The notes beneath the pieces were generated by a model. That model was given only the letters and a program-made list of their open reading frames with translations. It ran no database searches and had not been told where the DNA came from. A program made the translations under genes and the position numbers. Source: Polytrichum commune (taxonomy: Eukaryota; Streptophyta; Polytrichopsida; Polytrichales; Polytrichaceae). From it: 64,000 bases of DNA. The number at the start of each line of letters is the position of its first letter. The stretch's first letter is position 1. Shown here piece by piece: positions 1-13,019 of the stretch. The stretch is taken from the NCBI GenBank assembly GCA_950295325.1, contig OX485806.1:24800001-24864000 (forward strand), written 5' to 3'.

Positions 1-480
1 TTATCAAAATATTCTGAAATCTTCTTCACTGTAAGATTTTGAAATCTACTTTTTAGAAGATTTATGAAAACTGCATTACTAGAAGATTCATGAAATCTAG
101 TGTTGATATTCTTGAATTCTACTTATACAAAGATTCTAAAATCCCCTCTCTTCGAAGCTTTCGAAACCTCTTTCCCTAGAACATTATGGAATCTACACTT
201 TTTTAATATTCTAGAATACACTTGTCTACAAGATCCTAAAAACTCCTCACATACATAGTTTCTAGAACCTATGGAGCTAGAATTGAAGTGCTTAAAACTT
301 ATAGAACACATATATGAAATAGGTTTTGAATTTATGTATCATGAAATTTTTAGAGTTGACCAATATGAAATCCCCTATATAATTGAGAGTCCAACCATAA
401 AACAATTCAAAATTTACCACTCTTTTTATATTTCGTTTACTTTTTCCTTAGCACCATTTTTACCTTCTTTTACCAACTAA
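1..480. repeat. Degenerate AT-rich short repeat region
   Basis: The first ~280 bases are loose iterations of a motif like 'agaagattcatgaaatcta', about 35-40 bases apart and strongly diverged. No ORF here resembles a known family. I see no gene. Confidence 0.4.
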
Positions 481-509
481 GGACGTTGTCCTGTCAAAGA
501 GCATTCACA

Positions 510-775
510 TAGGCCTTTGTAACACGAGGGGACAACGCGACAATCATGACAATTATGACAACGTTGACAACGTCACGCTTGCAAGCACGTGGTTTGAATT
601 CTTTGGTGGGTTATTTAAATGTCAAAATCCGTGATTTATGAGAGGGAAATGTTACAACAAGGAGGGAGATTAAACTGAGCACATCCGTTCCTTAATTTTT
701 TGGAATATAAGAGAGGGAGTACATAATAGAAGGTGACATTATGGAGGTCAGGGTGTATGATGTCAAGTGGGTCAA
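510..775 (+). repeat. Dispersed repeat family R1, copy a
   Basis: This shares long diverged stretches with 13020-13340 and 36700-37040. Common blocks include 'gacaacgt', 'gtttgaattctttggtgg', 'aaggagggagat' and 'ggaggtcagggtgtat'. All three copies are in the same orientation. No coding potential or terminal repeat is obvious. It is probably a decayed non-autonomous transposon or part of one. Confidence 0.6.
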
Positions 776-794
776 CCAAATATTGGAAATACTT

Positions 795-796
<2 letters not shown>

Positions 797-828
<32 letters not shown>
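797..828. repeat. (GA)n microsatellite
   Basis: About 15-16 uninterrupted GA units. Confidence 0.95.
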
Positions 829-830
<2 letters not shown>

Positions 831-839
831 CGAATGATG

Positions 840-1040
840 ATTTTGGGCACAATTGGTCTAGATCCAAGTCTTTCCAAGTTCGACCAGTTACACATTGATA
901 TCTTTTTGGGTTTATCTTTATCAATTTTAAAGGTGTATTCTATAGATTCTTCTTAAATGATTGGCAATTTGCCCATAGTTTTCAACTTGAACCAGTCATT
1001 TCTCAAACTCAACCGAGCTCACCATAATTAATGGTTGGAT
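840..1040 (+). repeat. Dispersed repeat family R3 (AACCGGTT family), copy a
   Basis: Its order is: a 'ttcgaccagttacacattgatat' block, a 'gtattctatagattcttct' block, then 'catttctcaaactcaaccg'. The same order recurs at 8540-8760, 31100-31400 and 34430-34920, and in reverse near 13.5-14.0 and 16.0 kb. Confidence 0.6.
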
Positions 1041-1149
1041 CTCCCCATTTGTAGTTGTATACTAAGGTTGAGGTCAATTATACTTGGGATGAAAAAGTTA
1101 TGGATGAGACCTTCAAGCCTTGGACCAATGACTATGAACATGGCTTGGA

Positions 1150-1330
1150 CCTTGACCTATCTTCATCCTAAGGGCCCATTCACAGGGGGGTCCCAACTCC
1201 CAACTCCCACCCATGTCAACAAATCCCAACTTGGAAGCAAAGTCCCAACATTTGAGCCTAAAGATGCCATTAAAATATGATTTACATGGGACTTGGGACT
1301 TGCCCATGTGAATTGCAAAGTCACACGAAC
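1150..1330. repeat. MITE-like inverted repeat
   Basis: 'ttcacaggggggtcccaactccc' on the left is roughly the reverse complement of 'gggacttgggacttgcccatgtgaa' on the right. The ends resemble the TTCACA-type ends of the MITEs at 15.7, 32.5 and 33.3 kb. I found no clear target duplication. Confidence 0.4.
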
Positions 1331-2364
1331 AAGCTGGCAAGTCCCATCTCCAATGCAAAAGTCTTGAGGGATTGCTTGAGTACTTCTATCATCATGGAAG
1401 CATGTGTTAACTCTCTTTTCAAATTTTATAGTCATGGATGAAAGAAGACAACGCATTTTGGTTGTCTTTTCTAAGTCTCTTCGTGGTTATAAAACACGTG
1501 ATTATCACCTTTGTGGCAATCCAACATAATTTGTTATGTATGAAGAACATGATGAAATGATGTTGGTGGCTGCACGGGTAGATCACTCTTAGGCATTTTT
1601 GTGCACCACGTGCGGCTGGGGGTTATTTGTTTTGGGGCTATTTACCTTCAAGGGTTGAATTAAAGCCTCCCTATAATTACTTAAATTTCAAAAATGGCCC
1701 ATTTGTTTGCACTCTTTCATTACTTATATTGTCCAAGTCACTGCAATTGTTTGTACTCTATATTCCTTTTAAGTAATAAACGGGCGTGGGGAAGACGACC
1801 CCAACGACGGCGTGTTCCCTTTTCATTCATTTTTGGAGAGACGGAAATCCCAATAATCATCCATCCCCGTGAGTCCTAAACCCATTTACACACCATACTA
1901 AACATACCTTCTAGGATCCTTATCTTCAGCCCCTATATTAATTTTACAAAAAAATAATGGCCCACATTTTATGTCCATCTAACTTACTTATAATGGGATT
2001 GTCTACATTTAATGGCCCCTTCATTATTTGGAATTCCTTTATAATTTTTATTTCATATGATTTTAATCCTCTCTATATTATGCCGCACGTTGTTTTTAAA
2101 ATGCACTAAGTGACCTACCCGTGGGTGGCCGTTTTCATTCTTGAAGGAGGTCGAATGAACACTTGAACGCTTTTATGAAAATATGAGAATGGTGGGTGGA
2201 TATGTAGAGTATGATCTTTAGAGTTTGTGTTTCTAAAGTTGCTTTGACATTAGCACCTATGGGAACTAGAAATACTTTGATATGTTTACTAAATTCTATG
2301 GGATAGCACATACGTAACATTATTCATATGTATAGTTGTGTTTCATTTTATATCTAGCATTTGA

Positions 2365-2630
2365 CATGGGCCTCCATTATCTTACCTTCATGGAAGAAAC
2401 GTAGAAAATAGGACGGAAATCGACACCGGTACGAATAATGAATAGTGTTGATATGAACAGTAAATAATTGTGAATAGTGGCGGTATTTTTACTGATGTTG
2501 TTGCTATGAATAGGACCAATATGAATAGTGTTCTTTGTGAATATTATCAAGATGAACAATATTTCATGTGAATAGTGTCGGGAATATAACTCCACTCAAA
2601 TTTCCAAATGTCAAACTGAAACATTGAAGA
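2365..2630 (-). repeat. Dispersed repeat family R5, copy a
   Basis: This is the reverse complement of a diverged copy at 18985-19230. Shared landmarks are 'tatcttaccttcatgga', repeated 'gaatagtg' words and 'ccaaatttccaaatgtc'. It is non-coding. Confidence 0.55.
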
Positions 2631-2744
2631 ATAAATAAATAATCTTACTTTGTTGGGGGTCCACATAATATACTTAGCATATTCTAAAGTCACGTAACCG
2701 ACCCACATGGCTAAATAATGTTATGTAGTGCCCATTCAATATTT

Positions 2745-3045
2745 GTAAGAGAATGTTGTGAAGCTATTATAAATCATGTGAGGCCTTCAGTTTTTGAGAA
2801 TCCAACATTAACTTGTATTAAGAAATTGCCTTTGAATTTGAAGGCCTTCGTGGCAGTCCATATGTTTTGGGAGCAATTGATGGGAGTGACATTCCCATCA
2901 TTATACCTACTTGGGATCCGACTTCATATTATTTAAAGAAGTGATTCGAGGGGTTGTCAATGCACAATGCAACTTTATGGGACATGTAGATGGGCTCAAA
3001 TAGTAGGAATGTGTCAATTGGAAGGTATTGTTCATGTTGTTTAGG
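2745..3045 (+). pseudogene. PIF/Harbinger transposase fragment (DDE_Tnp_4-like)
   Basis: Reading across frames gives 'GSPYVLGAIDGSDIPI', a close match to the GAIDGTHIPI block around the first catalytic Asp of PIF/Harbinger transposases. Upstream is a helical stretch (CEAIINHVRPSVFENP). Downstream come 'YYLKK' and then 'VVNAQCNFMGH', which fit the later YxNRKG and VVDxxxxF blocks. There are several stops and frameshifts, and the N- and C-terminal parts are missing. It is a relic. It could have supplied related MITEs with TTA duplications (21998, 33342), but that link is inference. Confidence 0.6.
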
Positions 3046-3610
3046 ATGTCGAGTGGGAGGGGGTGATAGTTTTGGATGATAGGGGTGGTAGTTGGGGGCT
3101 CATTTAGCTATTTTTTTAATGTAACAATTCATTAGTGGAAGGATTTATGTGGCAAATTCATGTGTTTGTGGTGAGAGGGTAAGTGTGTCAGTGGTTATGT
3201 GGGTGGAAAAAAAAATCCCATAGCCATGTGGGTTTTCCAAGCAAGATGGTTGTTTGATAGTTGCCTTAGTGATCGTGAAGTTGCACAAAAGGAGGGTGAA
3301 TTTGCATTGAGGGTTTGGTGGTAGTGATGTCTTTGTTTGGGTTGCATTCTTGTGTGTATAGGCTGAGGTGCGGTATGAAGAGGTTGGGTTGAACATAGCG
3401 TTGGTTGTGATGTTGTGTATTTTTTAATGCTTCAAGTAGCTTGGTGTTAATGGCACGTTGTTTTGTGTTTTGGGCTAGTTTGGTCACAAGTAGTAGATTA
3501 GGGTCGTAGAGGACATTATCGGGGTTTACAGTGTGGGTTTGGGAGATCCATTTTGTGTGAAACTTTAGTGTTGGTTACAATGGCATTTGAAGTTCCATGT
3601 GCACTTTGTG

Positions 3611-3627
3611 CCCCCCCCCCCCCCCCC
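3611..3627. repeat. Poly-C tract (17 nt)
   Basis: An uninterrupted run of C. It is one of about fifteen G or C homopolymers of 10-17 nt in this window (others near 4922, 6865, 12778, 20463, 25803, 28315, 35388, 35582, 37326, 43255, 58363, 61604). Confidence 0.9.
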
Positions 3628-6335
3628 ATTTATCTGTTCTATGTGTTGGTTTAAAGACAATTACACTTGTGATTGGGGTACCTATTGGAATATTGGGTGT
3701 GATTTGTCTTATTTGTGGGTTTGGGATGGTGATTGAAGGTAAGGGTTGGTTTGGTGCTAGGTTGTGTGTGTGTATGTGATAGGGTTTGGGTTGTAGTAGG
3801 TGACATACCCGAAGATGGTTGTGGCTTGTAGAAGTGCATTTTTAATTATCTTAGATTTCATATGGTATTTATGTTGGAATTCCTGGAATGTGATAGGGCA
3901 CTTATATTGAATTTGGCGAGTTCTTTATGGAATTCTTATGCATTTAGGAGTAAGGTTGGTGTAAGAAAAATGTTTTTACCCATATGTGTGTACTAATGAT
4001 TGCGTGCATGGAATATGGTATCTATGGAGTTGATATGGATCTTAAAGTCTTGTTTTAGTATAAAGAGAGTACGTGCGATGGCTGATATGGTGTATGCTTG
4101 GTATTTGAGGAGCCGGAGGAATTCAAAGCCTCCGTATTTGGTAGCAATGAACTTGACTAGTCCTTGGTATATTTGTCAAAGTGGTCATGGGAACATTAAA
4201 TGTTTGTATTAGTTGTTCATTGAGTGTTGTGGCGTATCTTGGGAGGACAAAGTAGGTTTCCATTCCAAATGTGTCTCTAGGTACTTGAGTGAAGATATGG
4301 GGGGTCCTCATGGGGAGGTTGTAGATGGATTTTGTCAACTTGATGAAGAGTCTATCCATTTTGTGGATGTTTAATATTGAGAAAGAATGCATAGAATGTG
4401 TTGAGTCTTTTTATTTTTCTATTGGAGTGAGGCTAGTAAGAGTAGAAGTGTGGTTTTATTATTACTATTTATTACTTTTTTTACTTTTTTGCCATGCTGA
4501 TGGTTTTTTGAATGGTTCATTTGAGGGACGGGACTGGTTTTATTCCCATGTAGGTGTAGGGTTCATTTTGTGACAGGATAGGGAGTTGTTGTCTTTTTTA
4601 GTTGATGTTTTGGGTTTTAAGGTATGTTGTCATTGCTAGTATATTATTAATTTGAAATTCTTTGGGCATTATGACCGCACATTTTTCTATGCACATGTCC
4701 ATATTTGCCCAATCCAAGTATTGTTTGAGTTTGTCTAGTTGGGGTTGTATGTGTTTGATGTTATCCATGAGTACGGCCAAGTTGTTTGCATATGTTGTGA
4801 GGTTATTGTGTTTGGGGATGTGTTAAAGTGGTAATCTAGGTAATCTTTTTCTAGCCATCTTAAGTATACAAATATACAAACAATGTATGGGCTCAAGGTG
4901 TCCCCTTGATTTGTATGGGGTGGGGGGGGGGGTTGTGTTGAAGTGGGCCTCTATGAAGGAGCTGAACAATTTTGAGTATATCTTTTCTATAGGTGCTATG
5001 GCATCTTATGGGTATCCAAGGTCCTCCGTTATGGCTAGTAATCTAGGGTGGTCAATGAAGCCAACTGTATTTTGTAAAATCTACTATATATAGGTGAGGT
5101 ATATGTCTTTGTTTGTATATTTGGCGCTTTTGAGAATGGTAATGATGGCTTGGACTTGTTGAGCTATGTTTTTCATTGGTCTAAAGCCTTCTTGGCCATG
5201 ATATAATATTTTGTGACATTTTTGAAATATGGTGAGTACGGATGGTAGTGTTGCAGAAAGTTTGTATGAGCTCATGCTAGAGCTATAAGTTTGTAGTTTG
5301 TGGTTATACTGGGGTTGTCTTTCTTGTATAGGAGAATAATGGTACTATGTATCCATTTCTTTGTTGTAGATTTTTGGTAGTAGCATTGTAGGAAAAATGG
5401 GAACATCATGTCATGAAAGTCTCGAAGGAGGGCTTTGAGGATTTTGTTGAGGATTTCGTCAAGGCACAGTGTCTTTCCTTTTGAGAGGTTTTTATGTATG
5501 TGTCAAAAGTGATTCATGTGAATAGTGTTGCTAGTTGCGCATGTGGTATTGTGCATTTCTCAAAGGTGAATCCTTATTGTGTGTACCATGGGTATTGACA
5601 GATTGCACACATACAATCATTAGGGTGGTATGTCAGCCTGGGGTGGACTCTTCATGCCATGTATGAACCAACGTGAGTCTAATAAGGGGTACTATTTGAG
5701 GCATAAGTGTACATAGGTCACATAGGGGAGAGGTATCAGTTTTTCTCTAGTGTGTACATCCAGAAAGATTATTAATTTTTTGAAGGAAAAGGTAGATGCT
5801 CAATAGGGGGCCCTCATGTTTGGAGAAACAATTGATAATTAATTAGTGACAATAACTAGTTTGAGTGACTTGCCAAATATGGCATGGGTGGTCACCCTGC
5901 TAGTGGTGTATCCACCCTGTGTTAGGTGGTACTAATCGGGTGAACACCCAATTTGAGTAATTAACATATAATTGTATTGTCTAAGGTTGATATGTATATT
6001 TATTTTTGTAGTTGTGTGCACATTGATGGGTAGTGATTTTGCAAGCTTCACATCAAGTGGTTTTTGCTATTTTTGCAATGTCGTCTAGCCATTGTTGGAT
6101 CTATTGGGGATTGGTCGATTATGGAGGTGAGGAGGTGTGAGAGATGTTTTGTTGTGTGTACCAGTTGGGTGGTGAGGGTAAGGTAGTGGTTCTTATGATT
6201 TGTTTGACAAGGTGGTATGTGTTTAGGTGTTTTTCCATTGTTTTTGTAGTTTGCATGGTAAGAAATTGCCTTGATTTTTTGTTTGTTTGATTAGGTCTAG
6301 AGGGAGAGGGGTTGCACATGTTTGTGTTGCACATT

Positions 6336-6683
6336 CACTACACTAAATAGGTAGATTAGTGTTAGATGAAGATTAGTGTTAGATGCAATAGTTACCTAAA
6401 ACACTAATTTTCAACTGATATTACAATTAGTGTTTGAATAGGGTTTGAACAAATTATACCTTTTACGAGGTTCTCATATTCTTCTTCCTTCAATTCTTCA
6501 TTCCAAGATTTACAAAATATCATCTAACACTAAATGCGCTCATGTAAATATTTAAAGTTACTACTTGGAACAAATAGTGTTAGAGTTGACATTTAGTGTT
6601 CTAACACTATAGAGACAATTTACATTTAGCGTTTTCGTCAACTATTAGTGTTTCCAACACTAATCTACCTATTTAGTGTAGTG
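6336..6683 (+). mobile_element. 348-bp MITE, copy a
   Basis: Terminal inverted repeats read CACTACACTAAATAGGTAGA at the left and its complement at the right. Both copies are flanked by TA if the ends are placed at CACTAAATAGG, which would suit a Tc1/mariner-type MITE. If the ends are CACTACA the element looks CACTA-like, but then no matching 3-bp duplication is seen. It is nearly identical, in reverse, to 8170-8515. The interior is AT-rich and repeats 'tagtgtt'. Confidence 0.85.
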
Positions 6684-8132
6684 GATTGTATTATGTGATT
6701 GATTTGTTTTTGTGTTTGGATCCATTTGTTGTGAGGGAGGGGTGTGTTTTCTTTGAGTTGGTTTTTGAGTTAGAGTATATTCATAAGTTTTAGTTCATTG
6801 AATTTGGTCATAAATTTCTTCATGTTTGTCTTGGGTATGGATTGTATGTATTGAGTGTGTGTGTGGGGGGGGGGGGGATTTGTCTTTTAAGTGGATGTCT
6901 GGCTAGGAAGTGTTGGGGGCGGGGGGATTGGAGAGTAATTGAAAAGTGGTCCAAATTAAGTGGGAGTTGGATGTTTGTGTGGCATTCGTGTTGGTTGTGG
7001 TGTGTTTCAAAGATGTAGAATCCATCTATGAGGTTGGTGTGCATGTAATTGGGGCCTCTTCGTCTACTGTAATTGGATATGTTGGGTATTGGTGTTAGTT
7101 GCAAGCTTTCCATGAATGTGTGCCATTCTTTGTCTTCTTGTGTGTGTGTGTGTTGGGGAAGGGGTGATGACTTGTTGGATTTGTTGACCAATGAGGAAGA
7201 CATCTTGATCAAAAATTTCTATAAAAAATGAGGTGTGTGCGGGGTATGTATTAAGTGTTTGATCTATTGTTATTTGTATAATACATATTAATGGTGTGTC
7301 TTCTTCATGTGATGGCATGTAGATGTGGATGAAGAGGATTGGGATGAGGGGTTTGTTAGAGATTGTGATGATATGTATGTGCAAAGTTAGTTCCAGCATG
7401 GTTGCGATTCTCAAGGTATTTTTGGAGAAGGCTATCGATTTGTGTATCATTATCGTGATGAGGCTTCCCCTATTGAATATAAGGTCTTCTTAGAAATGTT
7501 TGGGCGTCTAGGGTATTGTTGTATATGATTTTGTATCCTAGAAATTGTGCATCTATGAATCTTGTGGATTTGTCTTTGGGAAGTTCAATTTCTTGTATGC
7601 ATATGATTTGCGGGGGGATGTTGTTGTTGGTGGTGAGTTGTTGGATAACTTGGAGACTTTACCCCCTTTGAATCACTCTTGCTAATTTTGAATCAACCAA
7701 ATAAGCTTGACTGATTATTTTGATAATTCAGCATAAAATAGTGTGGAGTGGGAATTTTCTCAAAGGCCAATGTGGCATCGTTTGTTTGCAAGTGAATATA
7801 CATTTATAATAATTTAAGCGAAAGACTTCATACTCAAATCTTATCCATAAAGCGCAACTAGCTAGACACTCCCGCGGTCGCTCAATAACCCATGATCACA
7901 TGTTTCTCAAGGGACCTGTGATCGAGCTCCGGAGACCCTTCAAAGGACATGGAGGGTCAAATAGGTCAAATATTTAAAGAGGGGATTTGTTTTGGACCCG
8001 GGTTTCTTGGACACGTACCCTAATGTAAACCCTAAAACCATGGTCCAAAAACCAGTTATGTGAAACATTGTTACAAAAGTCCCTTTGGGTTTGACCACGA
8101 TCACACTCAGAACTCTGAAATTCAAGCACAAA

Positions 8133-8156
8133 GGTATATATATATATATATATACT
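8133..8156. repeat. (TA)n microsatellite
   Basis: About 11 TA units directly before the inverted MITE copy. Confidence 0.9.
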
Positions 8157-8169
8157 ATGAATTGGGAAT

Positions 8170-8515
8170 CACTACACTACATAGGTAGATTAGTGTTGGA
8201 AACACTAATCGTCGACGAAAACGCTAAATGTAAATTGTCTCTATAGTGTTAGAACACTAAATGTCAACTCTAACACTATTTGTACCAAGTAGTAACTTTA
8301 AATATTTACATGAGCGCATTTAGTGGTAGATGATATTTTGTAAATCTTGGAATGAAGAATTGAAGGAAGAAGAATATGAGAACCTCGTAAAAGGTATAAT
8401 TTGTTCAAACCCTATTCAAACACTAATTGTAATATCAGTTGAAAATTAGTGTTTTAGGTAACTATTGCATCTAACACTAATCTTCATCTAACACTAATCT
8501 ACCTATTTAGTGTAG
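8170..8515 (-). mobile_element. 348-bp MITE, copy b (inverted)
   Basis: This is the reverse complement of 6336-6683 along its full length with few differences. The two copies face each other 1.5 kb apart, so read-through RNA could form a long duplex. Confidence 0.85.
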
Positions 8516-8539
8516 CTATCCGGGAAGATTTTGGACGCA

Positions 8540-8760
8540 TAATCAGTCAAAATCCTAGTGTTTGCAAGTCCAACCGGTTACATGTTGACATCGTTCGGGT
8601 TTTTCTATATTAATTTGAAGTATATTCTATAGATTCTTCTAAGTGATGGGTAGTCTTCCTGCAGTCTGGAACTTCTTCAACCGGTTATTCCTCAAGCTTA
8701 ACCGGTTATTTCATCTGCAACTACAGTAAGTCTGTTGGTTCTCCTCGTTCATTGAGTTGG
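8540..8760 (+). repeat. Dispersed repeat family R3, copy b
   Basis: It carries 'aaccggttacatgttgaca', 'gtatattctatagattcttct' and two tandem 'aaccggttatt' words. This is the shortest version of the minisatellite that is expanded at 31.25 and 34.56 kb. Confidence 0.65.
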
Positions 8761-9044
8761 GAATCTTCCCAAAGGCCAATGTGACATCATTTGATTGCAA
8801 ACGAATATACTCAAGCAGGAGACGTCATAGTTAATTGTACCCATTATTAAAAGCACCAACAATAGGACCACGTGACCACATGTTTCTCAAGGAACCTGCA
8901 GTGATGGAGCTGTGAGGGGAGGGACAGCGTCAAGGACGTGTCAAAGAAGGGTCAAATAACTGAGGAATTGCCTGGCGTTTTCAATCTCTCGCACGCAGCA
9001 GTAACAATTAATCATCACTACATGAAAACCTAGTTTTTAACGGT

Positions 9045-9960
9045 GTCGTATGGTATTTCATGTCACTGTTGTGGTTAATTTTTCCAATGATACTTCTTGT
9101 GAACAAGTTTACAAATAATGCATATATACCTCGGACAACTGTCAAAATAACTAAAGTTAACTAGGCTTTTTTCAATACATGTTAGGGAACAACTCAAATT
9201 AAATAGAAAAATTTCAAACCGATTTGAAGAACAACTATAGTTAACTAGAAATTTTCAAGTATTATCATATACTAAAAGAAGTTCACCTCTTGATTTGCTT
9301 CAATTGAGGGTCTTTAATATGCTCAGGCCACCAAGGATCATCAAGAAATGTCTTTATATGATCATTTAGAGTGTTGGGTTCTAGAACAACCTCCATGTAC
9401 ACCACCAACACAAATAACATGCTAATGACACTACAACACTATAACACTACAACAGAATCCCGTGAACGAGTTGCGCTCAACTTTGGTTAACCGGATATAA
9501 CTATAGGTAACTAGATTTTTTTGGAGGACCAAATTTAGAACAACTATAATTATCTACATTTTTTGACAAGTCAAATCGCGAACAACTATAGTTACAAAAG
9601 GTGACTAGTTAACTAATAGTTGAATTAGTTGGTCAGTTGTCCAAGGTTTGAAAATAATGTCATCCCAACTCCCTTTTTGTTCACCTACTTTGGGCGTGTT
9701 CTACATCTTCACGTTTCTGTAACGAGATGCTTTCATGGATGGTTGAAATTTAGATGGAGAATCATTTCGTAAGTGATGGTAATCGCAACATTGTAGATCT
9801 TTAATGCCTGATGTTTCTACAAGGAATGACCAATGGTGTTGGGGATACATTTAGTGTTGGTGTGACACTACACTAGTTGGTTTGCAATTGATATTGAGCA
9901 AGAGAATTACAATTGGTGACATTGACATACAATATCTAGTGTATTTTCTCGTGAGCCAAG
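9045..9960 (+). repeat. Dispersed repeat family R6, copy a, with internal insertion
   Basis: The segments 9045-9130 and 9715-9960 align with 36025-36400 ('catatggtatttcatgtcact'; 'tttagttttggtgacactaca'). The ~580 bases between have no counterpart there and contain diverged iterations of 'gaacaactatagttaactag'. That suggests an insertion in this copy. Confidence 0.5.
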
Positions 9961-10419
9961 TAGGGCCAAACGGGCTCATATTCATGTCGGATTGCCCAAC
10001 ATTGGTTTTTCTTTGATTTTTTTTCCATGAGACACCGACACTTATGTATTTCAGAGAAAGAATAACTTAATGATTTTAGCTACCAACATGTTCTCTTATG
10101 CATAAAGTAGCTTATAAGCCTGTGTTATATAAATTAAGAACATCGTTGAAAATAGGTCCTTACTTAAGAACCAAGTTACACTAAAATTGCACATTGCAAA
10201 TTAACTATGGTCACCAAACAAACACATTCATTTATGGAGATGTAGGATTCCATGTCACTTTCTCATATGTGGTATTGACATAGTCAGTATCATTTTTGGG
10301 ACCTTGTGTAAGGCAAAGTGAGACTGTTGTTCATTTCTTGGCCAATGAGGGAATTTAGAAAGCAGTGGTTATGATTCATGACCACTAGTGTAATCAACTC
10401 CTTCACCATGCACCCATCT

Positions 10420-10700
10420 TCTAGATGCTTTATGCTTTGGTGTGGACTTGAGAAAATAAAACAAAACAAAATAAAATAAATCCACATGTTTGAAAGTGAT
10501 TGGACTACATTCTCAAATTTCTTAACCACTCGACACTAAATAGTCAACGCAACTTGGGGGCGCCTCTATATATTAATTAAGGAATCAAAACACATGTACT
10601 TCCATGAAAGATATTTAAATCATGAGAGGTCCGACTTTGTATTGATGATACATCATGGGTGTGCTCATGTAACACAAATTTCGAGATGTAAATATGATCT
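10420..10700 (+). repeat. Dispersed repeat family R2, copy a
   Basis: It shares 'cacatgtttgaaagagattg', 'ttgttaaccactc' and 'aaggaatcaa' with 18010-18330. More distant copies are at about 12360-12500, 22690-22960 and 37190-37480. It is non-coding. Confidence 0.5.
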
Positions 10701-11989
10701 ATAGAAGATGAGAAGGAAAAAACAAACGAATAACACCCACGTACCTTAACGATGGTAAAACAACTTCCAACTAACTTAGTTCACTTAGAGGTTTTTCAAT
10801 AAGCTTTGTATGGGTTGTGCACAAAGTTTGTATAGGCATGTACGGAATGTTTACAAGTGTGCATGGGGTCATTTTGCTCTATTGTTCATACACCGACTTC
10901 ACCAAATGTGTAAGCATGTGGACACTACTACAAACATGGGAATTTTGTCAACTCTAAACAAGCCCCGAATATACGAAAACATAAGCATGTCATTGTATGA
11001 TTCCTTGGTTGTCACTAAGCTTGTCTACCACAAGGCTTATATGCAAAGGCCTAACGGATATTGTACACTATTGACATTGACATGTGCGTAAAGAAATTGA
11101 CATTGTAGTACACAAACAACCATGTACCCCAAGTGCCTAGATTGCATAGGAAGGGATGTCAACTAACAATGAGGTGACCGATCATGGAGGTTTATATATA
11201 TATATATAGCAAATCATGTATGCAAGAGACTGTGTGGTGTATGTACACTACAAGAGTGTTTCAATTGTAAAATGGCCATGCGACATCATACATAAGATTA
11301 CTAATCTTTAGAAGTCCTCAGGGGTTGGGAAGTGCTCTTGTTGAAAGGCACATATTATAAAGAAAGAGGATTGTTGAGTTGACCACACACTGTTTAAAAC
11401 GACCACAAAGACATGTTGCACAGTCGCATTTCTAGTTGTAAGCAAAAACAATAATGAAAGAGGAAGCAAAGTTGATACCTTGTTCCTCTTCATGTGTGCA
11501 ATGAAAAATCAAATTTTGATCGGTCATGTGACCCCATGACATGTCTTTGTGGTCGTCTCCACAAACTACATGGTCAGCTCAATGATCCCGAAAATGAAAA
11601 CATCATGAACAAAGGATAGTTGAAGACACATAAAAAAAATGCTTGAAACCATGTTGACTTGGGACATCCCACAAAACAAGAGCACAAACCCTCCAACATC
11701 CCAAAGCGACCTCCACAGGGTTCCTTAGGATGTTGATCGGGTGCTTGTCAAAAATTACCAAGGCATCTTCACACATGCCTAAAATTAGTCACCACACACT
11801 GTTGAGAAATGTTGCTTAAGGGAAGTGTTTATGTTAATTATAGCCGCCATAGATGACATAAAGAAAACCGTCCATGAATTATAGAAATGACATGGATGAA
11901 TAGCATTGGGCTAACACTGCATTTTGAATAGGGTGTTGTACCTGAACGATATAGACAATTGGGATGGTGTATGTGAACATTCCACGAGC
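10701..11989. other. Non-coding interval
   Basis: Only short ORFs without recognisable motifs are present, plus a short (TA)n at about 11203-11213. I see no gene, RNA or clear element boundary. Confidence 0.4.
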
Positions 11990-12260
11990 TGCTAAAATTA
12001 CTAGGGCAGAGGAAGGAGTGAAAAATTAAAGAGCTTCCGATAAGAAAGAAGCCTTCAGTTATAAAGTGCCAAAGAGAATCTTCACTTTGCAAATCAATAT
12101 GTTCACTTTGCAACTCAACTCCGATTTTGTAACTTGAAACGACAAACTTTATGGTATACAATTGCTTAAGATGATATCACTTATATATATGATCCAATCC
12201 AACAACCAAAACCTATGTGGAGTTAGGGGCACTCACAATAGGGCCACATACATTAATGAC
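11990..12260 (+). repeat. Dispersed repeat family R7, copy a
   Basis: This aligns with 24490-24710 through 'ctcaactctgattacaaaacttgaaa', 'atacgcaatt' and 'agtagggccacat'. Both copies are diverged and non-coding. Confidence 0.5.
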
Positions 12261-13019
12261 ATATGTTCGGGGGCTGTGGAGTTCAATGATTCATGCATGT
12301 TTCAAGGTACTTGGAGCTAAATGTTGGCTCCTTCTTCAAGTCTATAGGTTGGCGACAAGATAAGCATGCTTAAATTAGCCACTTGTCTTAAACGGACACC
12401 TAAATTTGAGTGGTGCATGGTTGAGTGCGAATCTCAAGAATGGCACCAAAATAAACTAACATTTAAGTATATTTGGAAAAACCAATTGTTCCAAAATCAT
12501 AGGGAATGTGCAACACTTGTGGGGACAAAAACATCAAACACCAACATCAAAACCAACAACACAACAACCACAACTTTGAATGCTCGTATTCCATGTTCAC
12601 CAACCACCGTATTTGTGTAGAATTATGACCTAGTCATAATTACGGTTGGAATTGTCCAAAATTCATGCACATATCCTGATAGACTTAGATCCGAGTTTAA
12701 CATGTGTTTCAAGAAACCAGACGACGCATTCAAAAATTGTTAAACATTCTAAGCTCCATAACCAACATTATTGGGGTGGGGGGGGGGGGGAGCTATATGA
12801 TCATTCAATAAGAAGAGAGAATCTTCACTTTTACAATGAAAGATAGTCATACAAACTCTGAAAAGAATGAAGAAAACAACTACAGGCACAATTTGGATTT
12901 GGATTGAAGCTATATTTAGCACACCTTCTTATAAAGAGGAAGTGAAACCAATGTCATAGGTGTCAATGGTGATCAATTGTACAAGGTACGTACACTCCCC
13001 CCGCGTGGCAACCAAAGTG

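Larger units (their letters stand above)
3115..7685 (-). pseudogene. Decayed Dualen-like non-LTR retrotransposon, copy 1 (ORF2 fragment)
   Basis: On the minus strand, from high to low coordinates, the conceptual product follows the ORF2 of the 45405-57025 element. Endonuclease start with 'IICIQEIELP' lies near 7580; 'NLIDGFYIF' near 7040; a linker with 'KHLNTYHLVKQII' near 6210; reverse transcriptase pieces such as 'LKQYLDWANMDMCIEKCAV' near 4690; the RT thumb region at 4123-4392; and 'LYTQECNPNKDI' near 3360, which matches 'ISINECNPENDI' of the intact element. The plus strand here is poor in C, mirroring the G-poor coding strand of the family. The segment about 5530-6000 does not align and is probably a later insertion. 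A 348-bp MITE sits at 6336-6683. The 3' half (methyltransferase-like, RNase H, restriction-like domains) is absent. Frameshifts are everywhere. Confidence 0.85.
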
